Assembly: GCA_934667815.1 (NCBI GenBank)
Contig: CAKUMO010000042.1
Coordinates: forward strand, 1-14,355
DNA: 14,355 nt
From: an uncultured Oscillospiraceae bacterium
GTDB taxonomy: Bacteria > Bacillota > Clostridia > Oscillospirales > Oscillospiraceae
Direction of reading: 5' to 3'
Shown here: one piece after another, positions 1 through 6,190 of the stretch
Numbering within the stretch: position 1 is the stretch's first letter
Layout: every line of letters starts with the position of its first letter
Translations under genes and position numbers: made by a program
Notes under the pieces: generated by a model
What the model was told of the DNA's origin: nothing
Seen by the model: the letters and a program-made list of their open reading frames with translations, nothing else
Database searches by the model: none

Positions 1-543
1 CGCCCTGCCCGCCCGGATGAGGCGGGCTTATTTTATGCCCAGCCTCCCGGTGAGGATGAACGTTTGGGAACCGTTGGACATCTTCAGATGGACTTTGGGC
101 GCGGCGGCAAGGAATTCTGGCGCATTTGGTGGCCGAGCGACGTGAAGGAAGGAAACTACCCTGCCTTCCAAACGGAGCTGAAGGAGGTCGTAGAAACACT
201 CCGCAAAAATGTCCTGAAAGACCGTTTTGCGATGGAGCGCTTCCACCGCAGGCACGACGGGAAGATCAGCGGCGGCGGGACGCAGAGTTATGGCTATATC
301 GTGGAAACGGAGCATTACCGCTACTGTCTGCGATGCTGTCCCTCTTCCGGCAGTTCCAGTGCAGATCTGATCTGCTATGCCCTGGATGTCCAGCGGCAGA
401 ACATGGCAGAGGAAAAGCCGCCGGTTGGCCGAGTTACTTGTAAAGCCGTAGACGATATTGCTTATGATTTTTCTGGCAAAGAAAATTCACAAGCGTTGGA
501 GGATTACGAACCGCAGCAGGATATGACTTTAGGAGGAATGTAA
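1..543 (+). CDS. ICE accessory protein, LPD28-like, 5' end probably outside window
   Basis: The frame is open from the first base to the TAA at 541-543, giving 180 codons. The only start codon near the left edge is a TTG at 64, preceded by GGTGAGG at about 50-56, so the gene either begins there or runs in from upstream. The stretch before the TTG (ending GEDERLGTVGHLQMDFG) looks like coding sequence, so I favour a left-truncated gene. The core 'VGHLQMDFGRGGKEFW' and later 'ETEHYRYCLRC' resemble a domain I recall from large polyvalent (LPD28-like) proteins of gut clostridial ICEs; this is from memory only. No catalytic motif is visible and the function is unknown. The next gene starts 1 nt after the stop, with its AGGAGG inside this gene's end, so the two are probably co-translated. 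Confidence 0.7.
   Translation, partial: RPARPDEAGLFYAQPPGEDERLGTVGHLQMDFGRGGKEFWRIWWPSDVKEGNYPAFQTELKEVVETLRKNVLKDRFAMERFHRRHDGKISGGGTQSYGYIVETEHYRYCLRCCPSSGSSSADLICYALDVQRQNMAEEKPPVGRVTCKAVDDIAYDFSGKENSQALEDYEPQQDMTLGGM
7..34 (+). terminator. Terminator-like hairpin at left edge
   Basis: GCCCGCC (7-13) pairs with GGCGGGC (21-27) around a 7-nt loop and is followed by TTATTTT. This has the form of an intrinsic terminator, yet it lies in a frame that stays open into the next gene. If real, it would favour the TTG start at 64 for that gene; otherwise it is chance GC-rich coding sequence. Confidence 0.35.
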
Positions 544-544
544 T

Positions 545-1126
545 ATGAACATTGAAAACATTACCGCCGATAGTCTTCGCCGTATGAATGGCAAGGAGGG
601 CCTTGTTTTGCAGGGCTGCGGCGGCGACCCGCAGGAGTGGCTGGACGCCGTCAACGATCTGTTCACCGACGAAGACATTCTGAGAAACGGCAGCAAATTT
701 GAAAATATCGCTGTATTCCAAAATGACGGCCTCACGAATATCCTCTTCCCATTTGAAGATGGTGTGGAGATTGACATAGGCAGGCTCGCCATGTGGAGAT
801 TGTGTTCCCACGAACAGTTCGGCGGCACCTGGCTTTCGGATTATGTCCCGAATCGGCTCGGCGGCTTCATCTCAGAGCAGAAGCCGGATAAAATCAAACC
901 GGATTGTAAGCTCATCGGCGAGGACGGAAACATCTTTAACCTTATGGGGCTTGCTGCCCGTACACTCCGATGCAACGGGCTTGCAGAGCAGGCAGCGGAA
1001 ATGACCGCTCGCATTCATGCGTGCGGCAGCTATGACGAAGCCCTCTGTATGATCGGAGAATATGTCAATATCACAGGGAATGAGGAAACCGAGGATATGG
1101 AGGAAGGAATGCAGATGAATTTATGA
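545..1126 (+). CDS. Conserved ICE protein of unknown function (LPD11-like)
   Basis: This is a 193-residue protein starting at ATG 545, with AGGAGG at 531-536 giving 8-nt spacing. It shows conserved-looking blocks: 'NGKEGLVLQGCGGDPQEW' near residue 15, 'FGGTWLSDYVPNRLGG' near 92, and 'GEDGNIFNLMGLAARTL' near 125. I recall this combination in proteins of Firmicutes conjugative elements, sometimes labelled as a large-polyvalent-protein-associated (LPD11-like) domain; that label is from memory. There is no signal peptide, membrane segment or nucleotide-binding motif, so it is probably cytosolic. The C-terminus is short and acidic. It follows the upstream accessory gene by 1 nt and is separated from the KAP ATPase by an AT-rich spacer. 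Its role may lie in establishment or maintenance of the element, but nothing in the sequence proves this. Confidence 0.75.
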   Translation: MNIENITADSLRRMNGKEGLVLQGCGGDPQEWLDAVNDLFTDEDILRNGSKFENIAVFQNDGLTNILFPFEDGVEIDIGRLAMWRLCSHEQFGGTWLSDYVPNRLGGFISEQKPDKIKPDCKLIGEDGNIFNLMGLAARTLRCNGLAEQAAEMTARIHACGSYDEALCMIGEYVNITGNEETEDMEEGMQMNL

Positions 1127-1245
1127 GAACGGTTACAGAAATAAATATGATACGGAGAGAATCACCATGATTAATGCACGAGTGATATACATGACATTTT
1201 TCGTTATAATCTGCGTAATTCGGCATGATCCAGGTATCAAGAATA

Positions 1246-1273
1246 TTGAAATATTCATTAAAAATGTTATAAT
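1246..1273 (+). promoter_or_regulatory. Predicted sigma-A promoter for the KAP ATPase, with a palindrome over -35
   Basis: TTGAAA (1246-1251) and a perfect TATAAT (1268-1273) are separated by 16 nt, inside the AT-rich spacer 1127-1331. A 7-bp inverted repeat, GAATATT-GA-AATATTC (1241-1256), covers the -35 box and could be an operator. A second TATAAT (1205-1210) has only a weak -35. These elements suggest the cargo gene is transcribed independently of the ICE operon. Confidence 0.55.
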
Positions 1274-1319
1274 ATTAATGACTCGTATAGAAACACAAGA
1301 AAAGCAATATGGATGTACT

Positions 1320-1325
1320 GGAGGT
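1320..1325 (+). promoter_or_regulatory. Ribosome site fixing the KAP ATPase start
   Basis: GGAGGT lies 6 nt before ATG 1332. The same frame is open back to ATG 1167, but the extra 55 residues are encoded by AT-rich promoter sequence, lack a good ribosome site and look non-coding. The start at 1332 is therefore preferred. Confidence 0.8.
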
Positions 1326-1331
1326 AACCAG

Positions 1332-2744
1332 ATGAACACTGTTGCAGATAAAAACATGGTTTATGCAGAACCGTGCGCAATCAGGAAGGCCAGCACCCTG
1401 CTCCCGCTCGACATTTTGAACCGAGAGCCGGTTATTGACCAAATGTTGAATATTGTAGATCTGATATCTAAAAATCGTGCCTCATACACTTTTGCGCTGA
1501 ATGGCGCATGGGGAACGGGGAAAACCTTTGTTCTGGATAGGATTCGCGCGCAGCTAACAGACGAATGCAACAGCGAGAAATACTGCGTTTTCCACTACAA
1601 TTGTTGGCAGTATGATTATTATGAGGAGCCGCTGATTGCAATTGTTGCGGCCATGCTGGACAGCGTTGAGGACGAAGTATCTCTATTCCCCAAGGAAACG
1701 CGTGAGATAATGCAGGAGGTATTGAGCAAAGTCAAAAGTGTCCTGTTTCAACTTGGCAAATCCTATCTGAAATTCAAATTAGGGGAAGATGCATTAGGTA
1801 TGCTTAGTGCGCTTTTTGCGCAATCCTCAGACGATCAGCGAAGCAAGAGCTTTGACCAGTATAGTTCGCTAAAAAAAGCAATCAAGGTTGCACAGGAGCA
1901 GCTAAACCAGTTGTCGCAGGAGCGAACGATGGTTGTGATAGTTGATGAGATTGATCGGTGCTTGCCAAGCTACGCAATCACAGTTTTGGAACGCCTGCAT
2001 CACCTGTTTTCCGATGTAAATAACTGTGCAGTGATTCTTGCGGTTGATAAAGCGCAGATGGAGAACACTGTTCAGCAAATCTTCGGCGAGAAAGTATCGA
2101 CCGTTGACTATTTAAGAAAGTTTATTGCCTTTGAAGTGCCACTTGATTGCGGAAAAATCGAGAATGGCTTTGAGGAAAAGTACCCGGACTATGTTTCCAT
2201 GTTTGAGAAGCCGTCGCCAGAAACAGATTTCTCGTTCGATGATTTCTTTTCGGCTGTTTTTTCAAATATTGAGATGCGAACGCAGGAACGAATTGTAGAA
2301 CGGGTCAAAATAGCACACCGGCTTCTTTTTTCGGGCGAAAGAAAAGACTATACTTTCATGTGTGTAGAGCTGATGTGGGCGGTGCTTAAAGAGAAGTACA
2401 CATTTAGAGAAAAATCGCCATTCCAAATTCGGGATGATGGTGAAATGACGCTATTTGATTTTCTGCCGGAGGGCGAGACTGAGAAATCACGTGGAGAACT
2501 ATCGAAGTACATTTATAATGAATGGTCGGTCCTTCTTTATGCTAGGTACAACAACAATCTCAAAAAGTATACGCTTCACGGCAAGAGTAACATCGCTAGC
2601 TGTATTGTTTGGTATATCGAAGAACTGTGCTCCCCGAAGGGAAGCATGTATCAACCTGATGCGTGCCGTGAGATTATTGAAAACTGCAAGAATGAACTAA
2701 AGAGCCTGAGGAAATTTACGGCGCTTTTGGAATCTATTCAATAG
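1332..2744 (+). CDS. KAP-family P-loop NTPase (cargo, possible phage-defence gene)
   Basis: This is a 470-residue predicted ATPase. Walker A is GAWGTGKT (residues 58-65, Lys64) and Walker B is VVIVDEIDRCLP (201-212, Asp205/Glu206). Between them lies the KAP-type block 'FHYNCWQYDYYEEP' (87-100), and after Walker B come 'VILAVDKAQME' and 'YLRKFI', all typical of the family of Kidins220/ARMS and PifA. Many KAP proteins carry membrane helices inserted between the Walker motifs; I see no convincing one here, so it may be soluble. PifA of plasmid F excludes phage T7, and KAP proteins recur in defence loci, so an anti-phage or exclusion role is an inference. The gene is visibly more AT-rich than its neighbours, has its own promoter and terminator, and separates two ICE accessory genes, all signs of recent acquisition. 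The C-terminal 230 residues match nothing I recognise. Confidence 0.88.
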   Translation: MNTVADKNMVYAEPCAIRKASTLLPLDILNREPVIDQMLNIVDLISKNRASYTFALNGAWGTGKTFVLDRIRAQLTDECNSEKYCVFHYNCWQYDYYEEPLIAIVAAMLDSVEDEVSLFPKETREIMQEVLSKVKSVLFQLGKSYLKFKLGEDALGMLSALFAQSSDDQRSKSFDQYSSLKKAIKVAQEQLNQLSQERTMVVIVDEIDRCLPSYAITVLERLHHLFSDVNNCAVILAVDKAQMENTVQQIFGEKVSTVDYLRKFIAFEVPLDCGKIENGFEEKYPDYVSMFEKPSPETDFSFDDFFSAVFSNIEMRTQERIVERVKIAHRLLFSGERKDYTFMCVELMWAVLKEKYTFREKSPFQIRDDGEMTLFDFLPEGETEKSRGELSKYIYNEWSVLLYARYNNNLKKYTLHGKSNIASCIVWYIEELCSPKGSMYQPDACREIIENCKNELKSLRKFTALLESIQ

Positions 2745-2769
2745 CAACGTGAATATCCTGTTTTTACAT

Positions 2770-2801
2770 AGCCGCGACTTGCAAAAAGTCGCGGCTTTTT
2801 C
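2770..2801 (+). terminator. Intrinsic terminator after the KAP ATPase
   Basis: AGCCGCGACTT (2770-2780) pairs perfectly with AAGTCGCGGCT (2786-2796) around a 5-nt loop and runs into TTTTT. This 11-bp GC-rich stem 25 nt after the TAG closes the cargo unit. Confidence 0.9.
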
Positions 2802-2825
2802 TATTTCTACGACAAGGAGGAAATG

Positions 2826-3524
2826 ATGTACTTCACCACCACACCGGAGGGCAACCGCATGGAGGCTCTTATGAAAAAGCCGCCGGGATTCGTCCAGCGC
2901 GGCGGCGGTCGACGCAGGCCGTACCGCTTCACAAAGCAGGACTGCGACTGCCATTGCTGCCTGCATTATCATCGGAAAAGCTGCACCGTTTCGGAATGTC
3001 CGTTCTTGGAGATTCGTCTGGAATGCGGTGCAGCTTCTTTTTATGAGGCCGTCCGCGCGGCGTTCGCGGATGTCTGTAATGCGAACCTCCGTCTGCGTCT
3101 TTCCCGAATTTACGGCAAGGAGAAGAAAAACGCAATGTTCCAAAACGACCGCCACAAAAACCGCTTTGAAATGCATTTGAAGTTCTTGCGTAGGCCGGAC
3201 AACCGCGCACTCGCCGTGCTCTATCTTCTGACGGCGGACAGCGCGCTTTGGAATTGCTGCAAGCGCCGTCTGGACGAGCGCGGAAAGCTCAACTTTGCGG
3301 CGATTCGCCTCGTCGCGCTTTCTGCGGACGGGTACGCCCTGTGGAAAGCCGTCAAGGAGTTGCAGACCAGCCAGCGGCAGATCTCGCTCTGTGAGCTGGC
3401 CGACAGAGAGGTCATTTCCGACCGGGCATTTTACCTTATTACGCAGTCAGCCGCTATCTCCCGCTTCGGAACTGCGACGTTGAGAGCTTTTTCATTGGAT
3501 GCGGATGAAAAATCGAAAATTTGA
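2826..3524 (+). CDS. Cys-rich conserved ICE protein, unknown function
   Basis: This protein is about 232 residues. ATG 2826 lies 5 nt after AAGGAGG (2814-2820); the adjacent ATG 2823 is only 2 nt away and so less likely. Residues 40-68 hold a dense cysteine cluster (C-x-C-x-CC, then single Cys at about 53, 58 and 67) that may bind zinc. The middle, with 'MFQNDRHKNRFE', 'ALAVLYLLTADSALW' and 'LVALSADGYALWKAVKEL', looks helical. I recall homologous small proteins in clostridial ICEs, always uncharacterised. There is no signal peptide or transmembrane helix. It is the first gene after the cargo terminator with only a 20-nt gap, so a promoter for it is not obvious; readthrough or a promoter inside the terminator region would be needed. 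The DUF4314 gene follows directly. Confidence 0.75.
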   Translation: MYFTTTPEGNRMEALMKKPPGFVQRGGGRRRPYRFTKQDCDCHCCLHYHRKSCTVSECPFLEIRLECGAASFYEAVRAAFADVCNANLRLRLSRIYGKEKKNAMFQNDRHKNRFEMHLKFLRRPDNRALAVLYLLTADSALWNCCKRRLDERGKLNFAAIRLVALSADGYALWKAVKELQTSQRQISLCELADREVISDRAFYLITQSAAISRFGTATLRAFSLDADEKSKI

Positions 3525-3544
3525 ATTATGGGGAGGGATTTCAA

Positions 3545-3811
3545 ATGACACCACAAGCACTCGCACGGCTGCGCAGCCAATACCCACCCGGTACGCGCTT
3601 GCAACTCCTGCACATGAACGATCCATATTGTCCGGTGCCGGACGGCACGCGCGGTACCGTCCAATGTGTGGACGATCTCGGACAGCTCCAGATGCGCTGG
3701 GATAATGGCCGCGGCCTTGCCCTGATTCTCGGTGAGGACGATTTCCGAAAGCTCACCGCGGCAGAGCTGGCCGTGGAACAGCATTCGACGCTGGATGAGC
3801 CGAGGCTCTAG
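3545..3811 (+). CDS. DUF4314 domain protein
   Basis: This is an 88-residue protein. ATG 3545 is preceded by GGGAGGG (3531-3536), and a TTG at 3521 in the same frame is unsupported by a ribosome site. The central segment 'PPGTRLQLLHMNDPYCPVP' and 'DGTRGTVQCVDDLGQLQM', then 'RWDNGRGLALILGEDDFRK', matches the pattern I know as DUF4314: a small beta-rich domain found almost only on Firmicutes mobile elements. Its biochemical role is unknown; the fold suggests a small barrel that may bind nucleic acid or protein. Its TAG overlaps the GGAGGT that serves the methyltransferase gene, so the two are likely coupled. Confidence 0.85.
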   Translation: MTPQALARLRSQYPPGTRLQLLHMNDPYCPVPDGTRGTVQCVDDLGQLQMRWDNGRGLALILGEDDFRKLTAAELAVEQHSTLDEPRL

Positions 3812-3825
3812 GAGGTGGTTCCATC
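3811..3825 (+). promoter_or_regulatory. Ribosome site followed by ATC where a start is expected
   Basis: GGAGGT (3811-3816) is followed after 6 nt by ATC (3823-3825), in frame with the methyltransferase and reading I-K-T-P-V-T-W-M-G-N-K. The canonical starts, GTG 3835 and ATG 3844, lie 18 and 27 nt from this ribosome site, too far for efficient use. Confidence 0.6.
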
Positions 3826-3834
3826 AAGACACCC

Positions 3835-4761
3835 GTGACGTGGATGGGAAACAAAACGTCCATCCTCTCTATTTTGTATGCGCTGTTTCCGCTGAACTAC
3901 GAGCGGTACATTGAGCCGTTCGGCGGGTCGGGCGCGGTGCTGCTGGGCAAGCCCGTGCCGGATAAGTTCGAGGTGCTCAACGATTACAATCGCAATCTGG
4001 TGAACCTCTACCGCTGTATGCGCGACCGGCCGGTCGAGTTCATCCGCGCATTAGGTTTCCTGAATCTCAACGCCCGTGACGATTTCAACGTACTGAAAAA
4101 GTTCTTTCGCAAGGAGGAATTTGACGACGCCTACTTTCAGACGCAGTTGGAGCTGACGGAGGTTTTGCTCCCGCCCATCGAAGCGCGCGAGATTCGGGAG
4201 CTGTACGCCGCAGCGCAAGAGGACTACGACCTGCGTCGCGCGGTCATGTTCTTAAAGCTGCTGCGTTACAGCTACTCCAGCGGCGGAAAATCGTTTGCCA
4301 GCCAGCCGTTCAGCATCCGCAGCCTGTTCGGGCTGGTGCAGGCGTTTTCCAAGCGCTGCGAGAATGTGGTGATCGAGAATCAGGATTTCGAAGTCCTGAT
4401 TCGCCACTACGACCGCGAGGGCAGCTTTTTCTACTGCGACCCACCGTATTTTACGAGCGAATACGTCTACGACTGCGGCTTCGGTTGGGACGACCATCTG
4501 CGCCTGCACCGCGCGCTGACCGGCGCGAAGGGCAAATTTCTGCTGTCCTACAACGACTGTCCGGAGATTCGCGGCCTGTACGCGGGCTGCGAATTCTTCG
4601 ACTTCACGCGTGTCCACAGCATGGTGCAGCGGTACAAGGTCGGGCGGGAGTTTCCGGAGCTGCTCGTTGCCAACTACGACCTTTATGATCGCGAAAAGGC
4701 CAAACTGGATCAACTGACGCTGTTTGAAGAAAAATCATGGAAGGAGAGAATTTTGACATGA
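3835..4761 (+). CDS. D12-class N6-adenine DNA methyltransferase
   Basis: This is a 308-residue enzyme expected to transfer methyl from S-adenosylmethionine to adenine N6 in DNA. The order of motifs fits the Dam/D12 class: 'TWMGNK' (2-7), motif I 'EPFGGSG' (27-33) for AdoMet binding, 'ND' at 49-50 (motif II-like), and catalytic motif IV DPPYF (202-206). No restriction endonuclease lies nearby, so it is an orphan that may protect the element from host restriction or regulate it. The target site cannot be read from the sequence. The start is uncertain: GTG 3835 is the first canonical codon, but the ribosome spacing and likely family N-terminus (KTPVTWMGNK) point to an ATC at 3823. ATG 4758 of the next gene overlaps its TGA. 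Confidence 0.9.
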   Translation: MTWMGNKTSILSILYALFPLNYERYIEPFGGSGAVLLGKPVPDKFEVLNDYNRNLVNLYRCMRDRPVEFIRALGFLNLNARDDFNVLKKFFRKEEFDDAYFQTQLELTEVLLPPIEAREIRELYAAAQEDYDLRRAVMFLKLLRYSYSSGGKSFASQPFSIRSLFGLVQAFSKRCENVVIENQDFEVLIRHYDREGSFFYCDPPYFTSEYVYDCGFGWDDHLRLHRALTGAKGKFLLSYNDCPEIRGLYAGCEFFDFTRVHSMVQRYKVGREFPELLVANYDLYDREKAKLDQLTLFEEKSWKERILT

Positions 4762-4928
4762 CACAAACCGCACTGACCGTCCCGCCCGAAGTATTGGAGG
4801 AGTCGGGCATCGACCTCGAAGCCATCCTGCAATTCACGGCGGTGGACGGGAAAATCACCATCGAGCAGCTTGGCACGCGCCGCTGTGTAGGCTGTCCGTA
4901 CCGGGAAGACTGCGAGGTGTTCGCATGA
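4758..4928 (+). CDS. Small AbrB-like protein with C-terminal Cys motif
   Basis: This is a 56-residue protein. ATG 4758 overlaps the methyltransferase stop (ATGA), with AAGGAGAG about 10 nt upstream; an ATG at 4737 in frame is also possible but has no clear ribosome site. The N-terminal half ('ALTVPPEVLEESGID') resembles the swapped-hairpin start of AbrB/MazE-type proteins. The C-terminus has CVGCPYREDC (Cys43, Cys46, Cys52), a likely metal-binding knuckle. Homologues beside AbrB genes are familiar from clostridial ICEs, without known function. It overlaps the next gene by ATGA (4925-4928), so it is part of a translationally coupled set and may work with that AbrB-type regulator. Confidence 0.72.
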   Translation: MTQTALTVPPEVLEESGIDLEAILQFTAVDGKITIEQLGTRRCVGCPYREDCEVFA

Positions 4929-5461
4929 TGCGGATGCTTCGCATCCTCGGCAAGCGCGGCAGGATCACGATTCCTTATGAAATCCGCCAGAAGTTAGGCT
5001 TCCGGCCAAACGACGTGCTGTCGTTTCAGATTATGGACGACCGGACGGTGCTTGTCCGGCGAGAACGACTCTGCAATGCAACGAGAGGAGGACAACAAAT
5101 GAAAGAAAATTTACGCATCTTAATGGTCGAGCCGCACAAAGCACCGTATGAGGCGAGCATTCCGCACGAGCTGACCGCGATGCAGCAGACCGTCGGCGGC
5201 CTGATCGAGGTGGTCAGGAACGGCGACGGCACGCTCATCATCTGCAATGAAGAGGGCAAGCTGCTCGGCATGGAGGGCAACCGGCGCATTCCGGGCGACG
5301 TGCTCACCGGGCCGTTTTTCGTCGTGGGCGACGCGGGCGAAACCTTCCGTTCGCTCACGGAGGAGGAACTGGAGCGCTACAGGGAACGCTTTGCGGAGAT
5401 CAAGGACATCTCGCCGCAGGAGGTGCAGGCGGCTACGGAGTTCTTTTTCTGTGCTATGTAA
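4925..5461 (+). CDS. AbrB-type DNA-binding domain fused to DUF3846
   Basis: This 178-residue reading frame joins two units. Residues 5-48 ('RILGKRGRITIPYEIRQKLG' onward) form a complete SpoVT/AbrB-like domain, expected to dimerise and bind DNA as a transition-state-type regulator. Residues 63-160 ('LRILMVEP', 'TLIICNEEGKLLGM', 'GPFFVVGDAGETFRSLTEEE') match DUF3846, a small domain common on phages and ICEs and of unknown role. In elements I remember these are separate genes. Here an internal AGAGGAGG (5084-5091) and ATG 5099 (Met59) sit exactly at the DUF3846 start, so the frame looks like an AbrB gene that lost its tail and stop and runs in frame into its neighbour. Both the fusion and a 120-residue DUF3846 protein could be made. 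Confidence 0.82.
   Translation: MMRMLRILGKRGRITIPYEIRQKLGFRPNDVLSFQIMDDRTVLVRRERLCNATRGGQQMKENLRILMVEPHKAPYEASIPHELTAMQQTVGGLIEVVRNGDGTLIICNEEGKLLGMEGNRRIPGDVLTGPFFVVGDAGETFRSLTEEELERYRERFAEIKDISPQEVQAATEFFFCAM
5084..5101 (+). promoter_or_regulatory. Internal ribosome site and start for DUF3846
   Basis: AGAGGAGG (5084-5091) lies 7 nt before ATG 5099 inside the AbrB-DUF3846 frame. Spacing and strength match the real starts of neighbouring genes, so a separate DUF3846 product is likely. Confidence 0.65.
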
Positions 5462-5469
5462 AATATCTC

Positions 5470-5497
5470 TGGACTTTTCGTGTTTCTACGGTATGAT
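5470..5497 (+). promoter_or_regulatory. Possible promoter before the lipoprotein gene
   Basis: TGGACT (5470-5475) and TATGAT (5492-5497) are 16 nt apart, in the 57-nt gap before the lipoprotein start. The -10 is good and the -35 matches 4 of 6 bases, so this is a moderate candidate. Confidence 0.4.
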
Positions 5498-5518
5498 GGA
5501 AGAAAGGAGGGCTGCCCA

Positions 5519-6121
5519 ATGAAACGAAAAATTGCAGTTTTTCTGCTCTGCCTGCTGCTATGCGGCTGCACGGCAGCGCCTGACGCAGCGCAGGTTGAAA
5601 CACGAACACCGGAAACACAGACAGAAAGTCAGACAGAACGAATAACAACACAGCCGGTAAAAGCACCATCAGAGGCGGCACAAGTGCAAGCGTCACAGCA
5701 AGCAATCATGACCCAAGCGCCTACCGAAGCACAGACGTCCACTTCGCCGCCAGTGCCAACCCAACCATCGTCCACATTACCATCTACGGCGGAGCCAACC
5801 GAACCGGCTCCAACCGAACTTACACCGTCCGCCGAGCCGACTGAGCCGCCGACCGAACCACCCACCGAGCCACCCTTTGACATTGACGCATGGGTGGACT
5901 TTGCTAGGGAGTATGCCGTCGGCCTTGGGCTGGTGCTTGACAGCGCGGCCACGTCCTGTTGGGACAATCCCATCCTTGCCAGCGCCCAGAGCCGGTATCT
6001 GGAACGCGACCTGAAAGGCGTGCTTGAGGATTACGCCAGCGTGCCGGATATCACGCAGGTGTGGATCTGGTCGGAGCTTCGCCCGGACGGCCGCTACGAC
6101 ATTTATATCGGATATGCGTAA
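5519..6121 (+). CDS. Surface lipoprotein with Pro/Thr/Glu-rich stalk
   Basis: This is a 200-residue protein. ATG 5519 follows AAAGGAGGG with good spacing; the frame opens earlier, but without a signal. Residues 1-17 are a lipoprotein signal (MKRK, a hydrophobic core, then lipobox LCGC with the lipidated Cys17). Residues 25-119 are a low-complexity stalk rich in Pro, Thr, Ser, Gln and Glu, ending in tandem PTEP units (about 91-119). The C-terminal 80 residues are a small globular domain ('WVDFAREYAVGLGL', 'TQVWIWSELRPDGRYDIYIG') that I do not recognise. Lipid anchor plus stalk would hold this domain outside the membrane, perhaps for mating contact or exclusion, given its position before the adhesin and channel genes. 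A terminator follows. Confidence 0.82.
   Translation: MKRKIAVFLLCLLLCGCTAAPDAAQVETRTPETQTESQTERITTQPVKAPSEAAQVQASQQAIMTQAPTEAQTSTSPPVPTQPSSTLPSTAEPTEPAPTELTPSAEPTEPPTEPPTEPPFDIDAWVDFAREYAVGLGLVLDSAATSCWDNPILASAQSRYLERDLKGVLEDYASVPDITQVWIWSELRPDGRYDIYIGYA
5783..5875 (+). repeat. Degenerate tandem repeat encoding PTEP units
   Basis: Imperfect repeats of roughly nine to twelve bases around CC-ACC-GA(A/G)-CC(A/G/C) encode the stalk of the lipoprotein (AEPTEPAPTE, then repeated PTEPPTEPP). Unit number is likely variable between strains. Confidence 0.6.
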
Positions 6122-6141
6122 CAAAACAACAAAATCAATCC

Positions 6142-6173
6142 AAGGGACACACCGAGTGGTGTGTCCCTTTTTT
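6142..6173 (+). terminator. Strong terminator or attenuator just before the adhesin gene
   Basis: AAGGGACACACC (6142-6153) pairs perfectly with GGTGTGTCCCTT (6158-6169) around a GAGT loop, followed by TTTT. It ends only 17 nt before the adhesin ATG, leaving no room for a promoter between them, so adhesin expression must depend on readthrough. Confidence 0.88.
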
Positions 6174-6190
6174 ATGAACAGGAGGTATAG

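Noticed and set aside
1167..1331. N-terminal extension of the KAP ATPase to ATG 1167
   Set aside because: The 55 residues are encoded by AT-rich promoter sequence, with no ribosome site before 1167; GGAGGT sits exactly before ATG 1332.
3835..4761. A complete restriction-modification system
   Set aside because: Neighbouring genes are DUF4314 and AbrB-type proteins; no endonuclease or specificity subunit is present, so the methyltransferase is an orphan.
5783..5875. CRISPR-like repeats in the lipoprotein gene
   Set aside because: The repeats are short, imperfect, contiguous and in frame, encoding PTEP stalk units without spacers.
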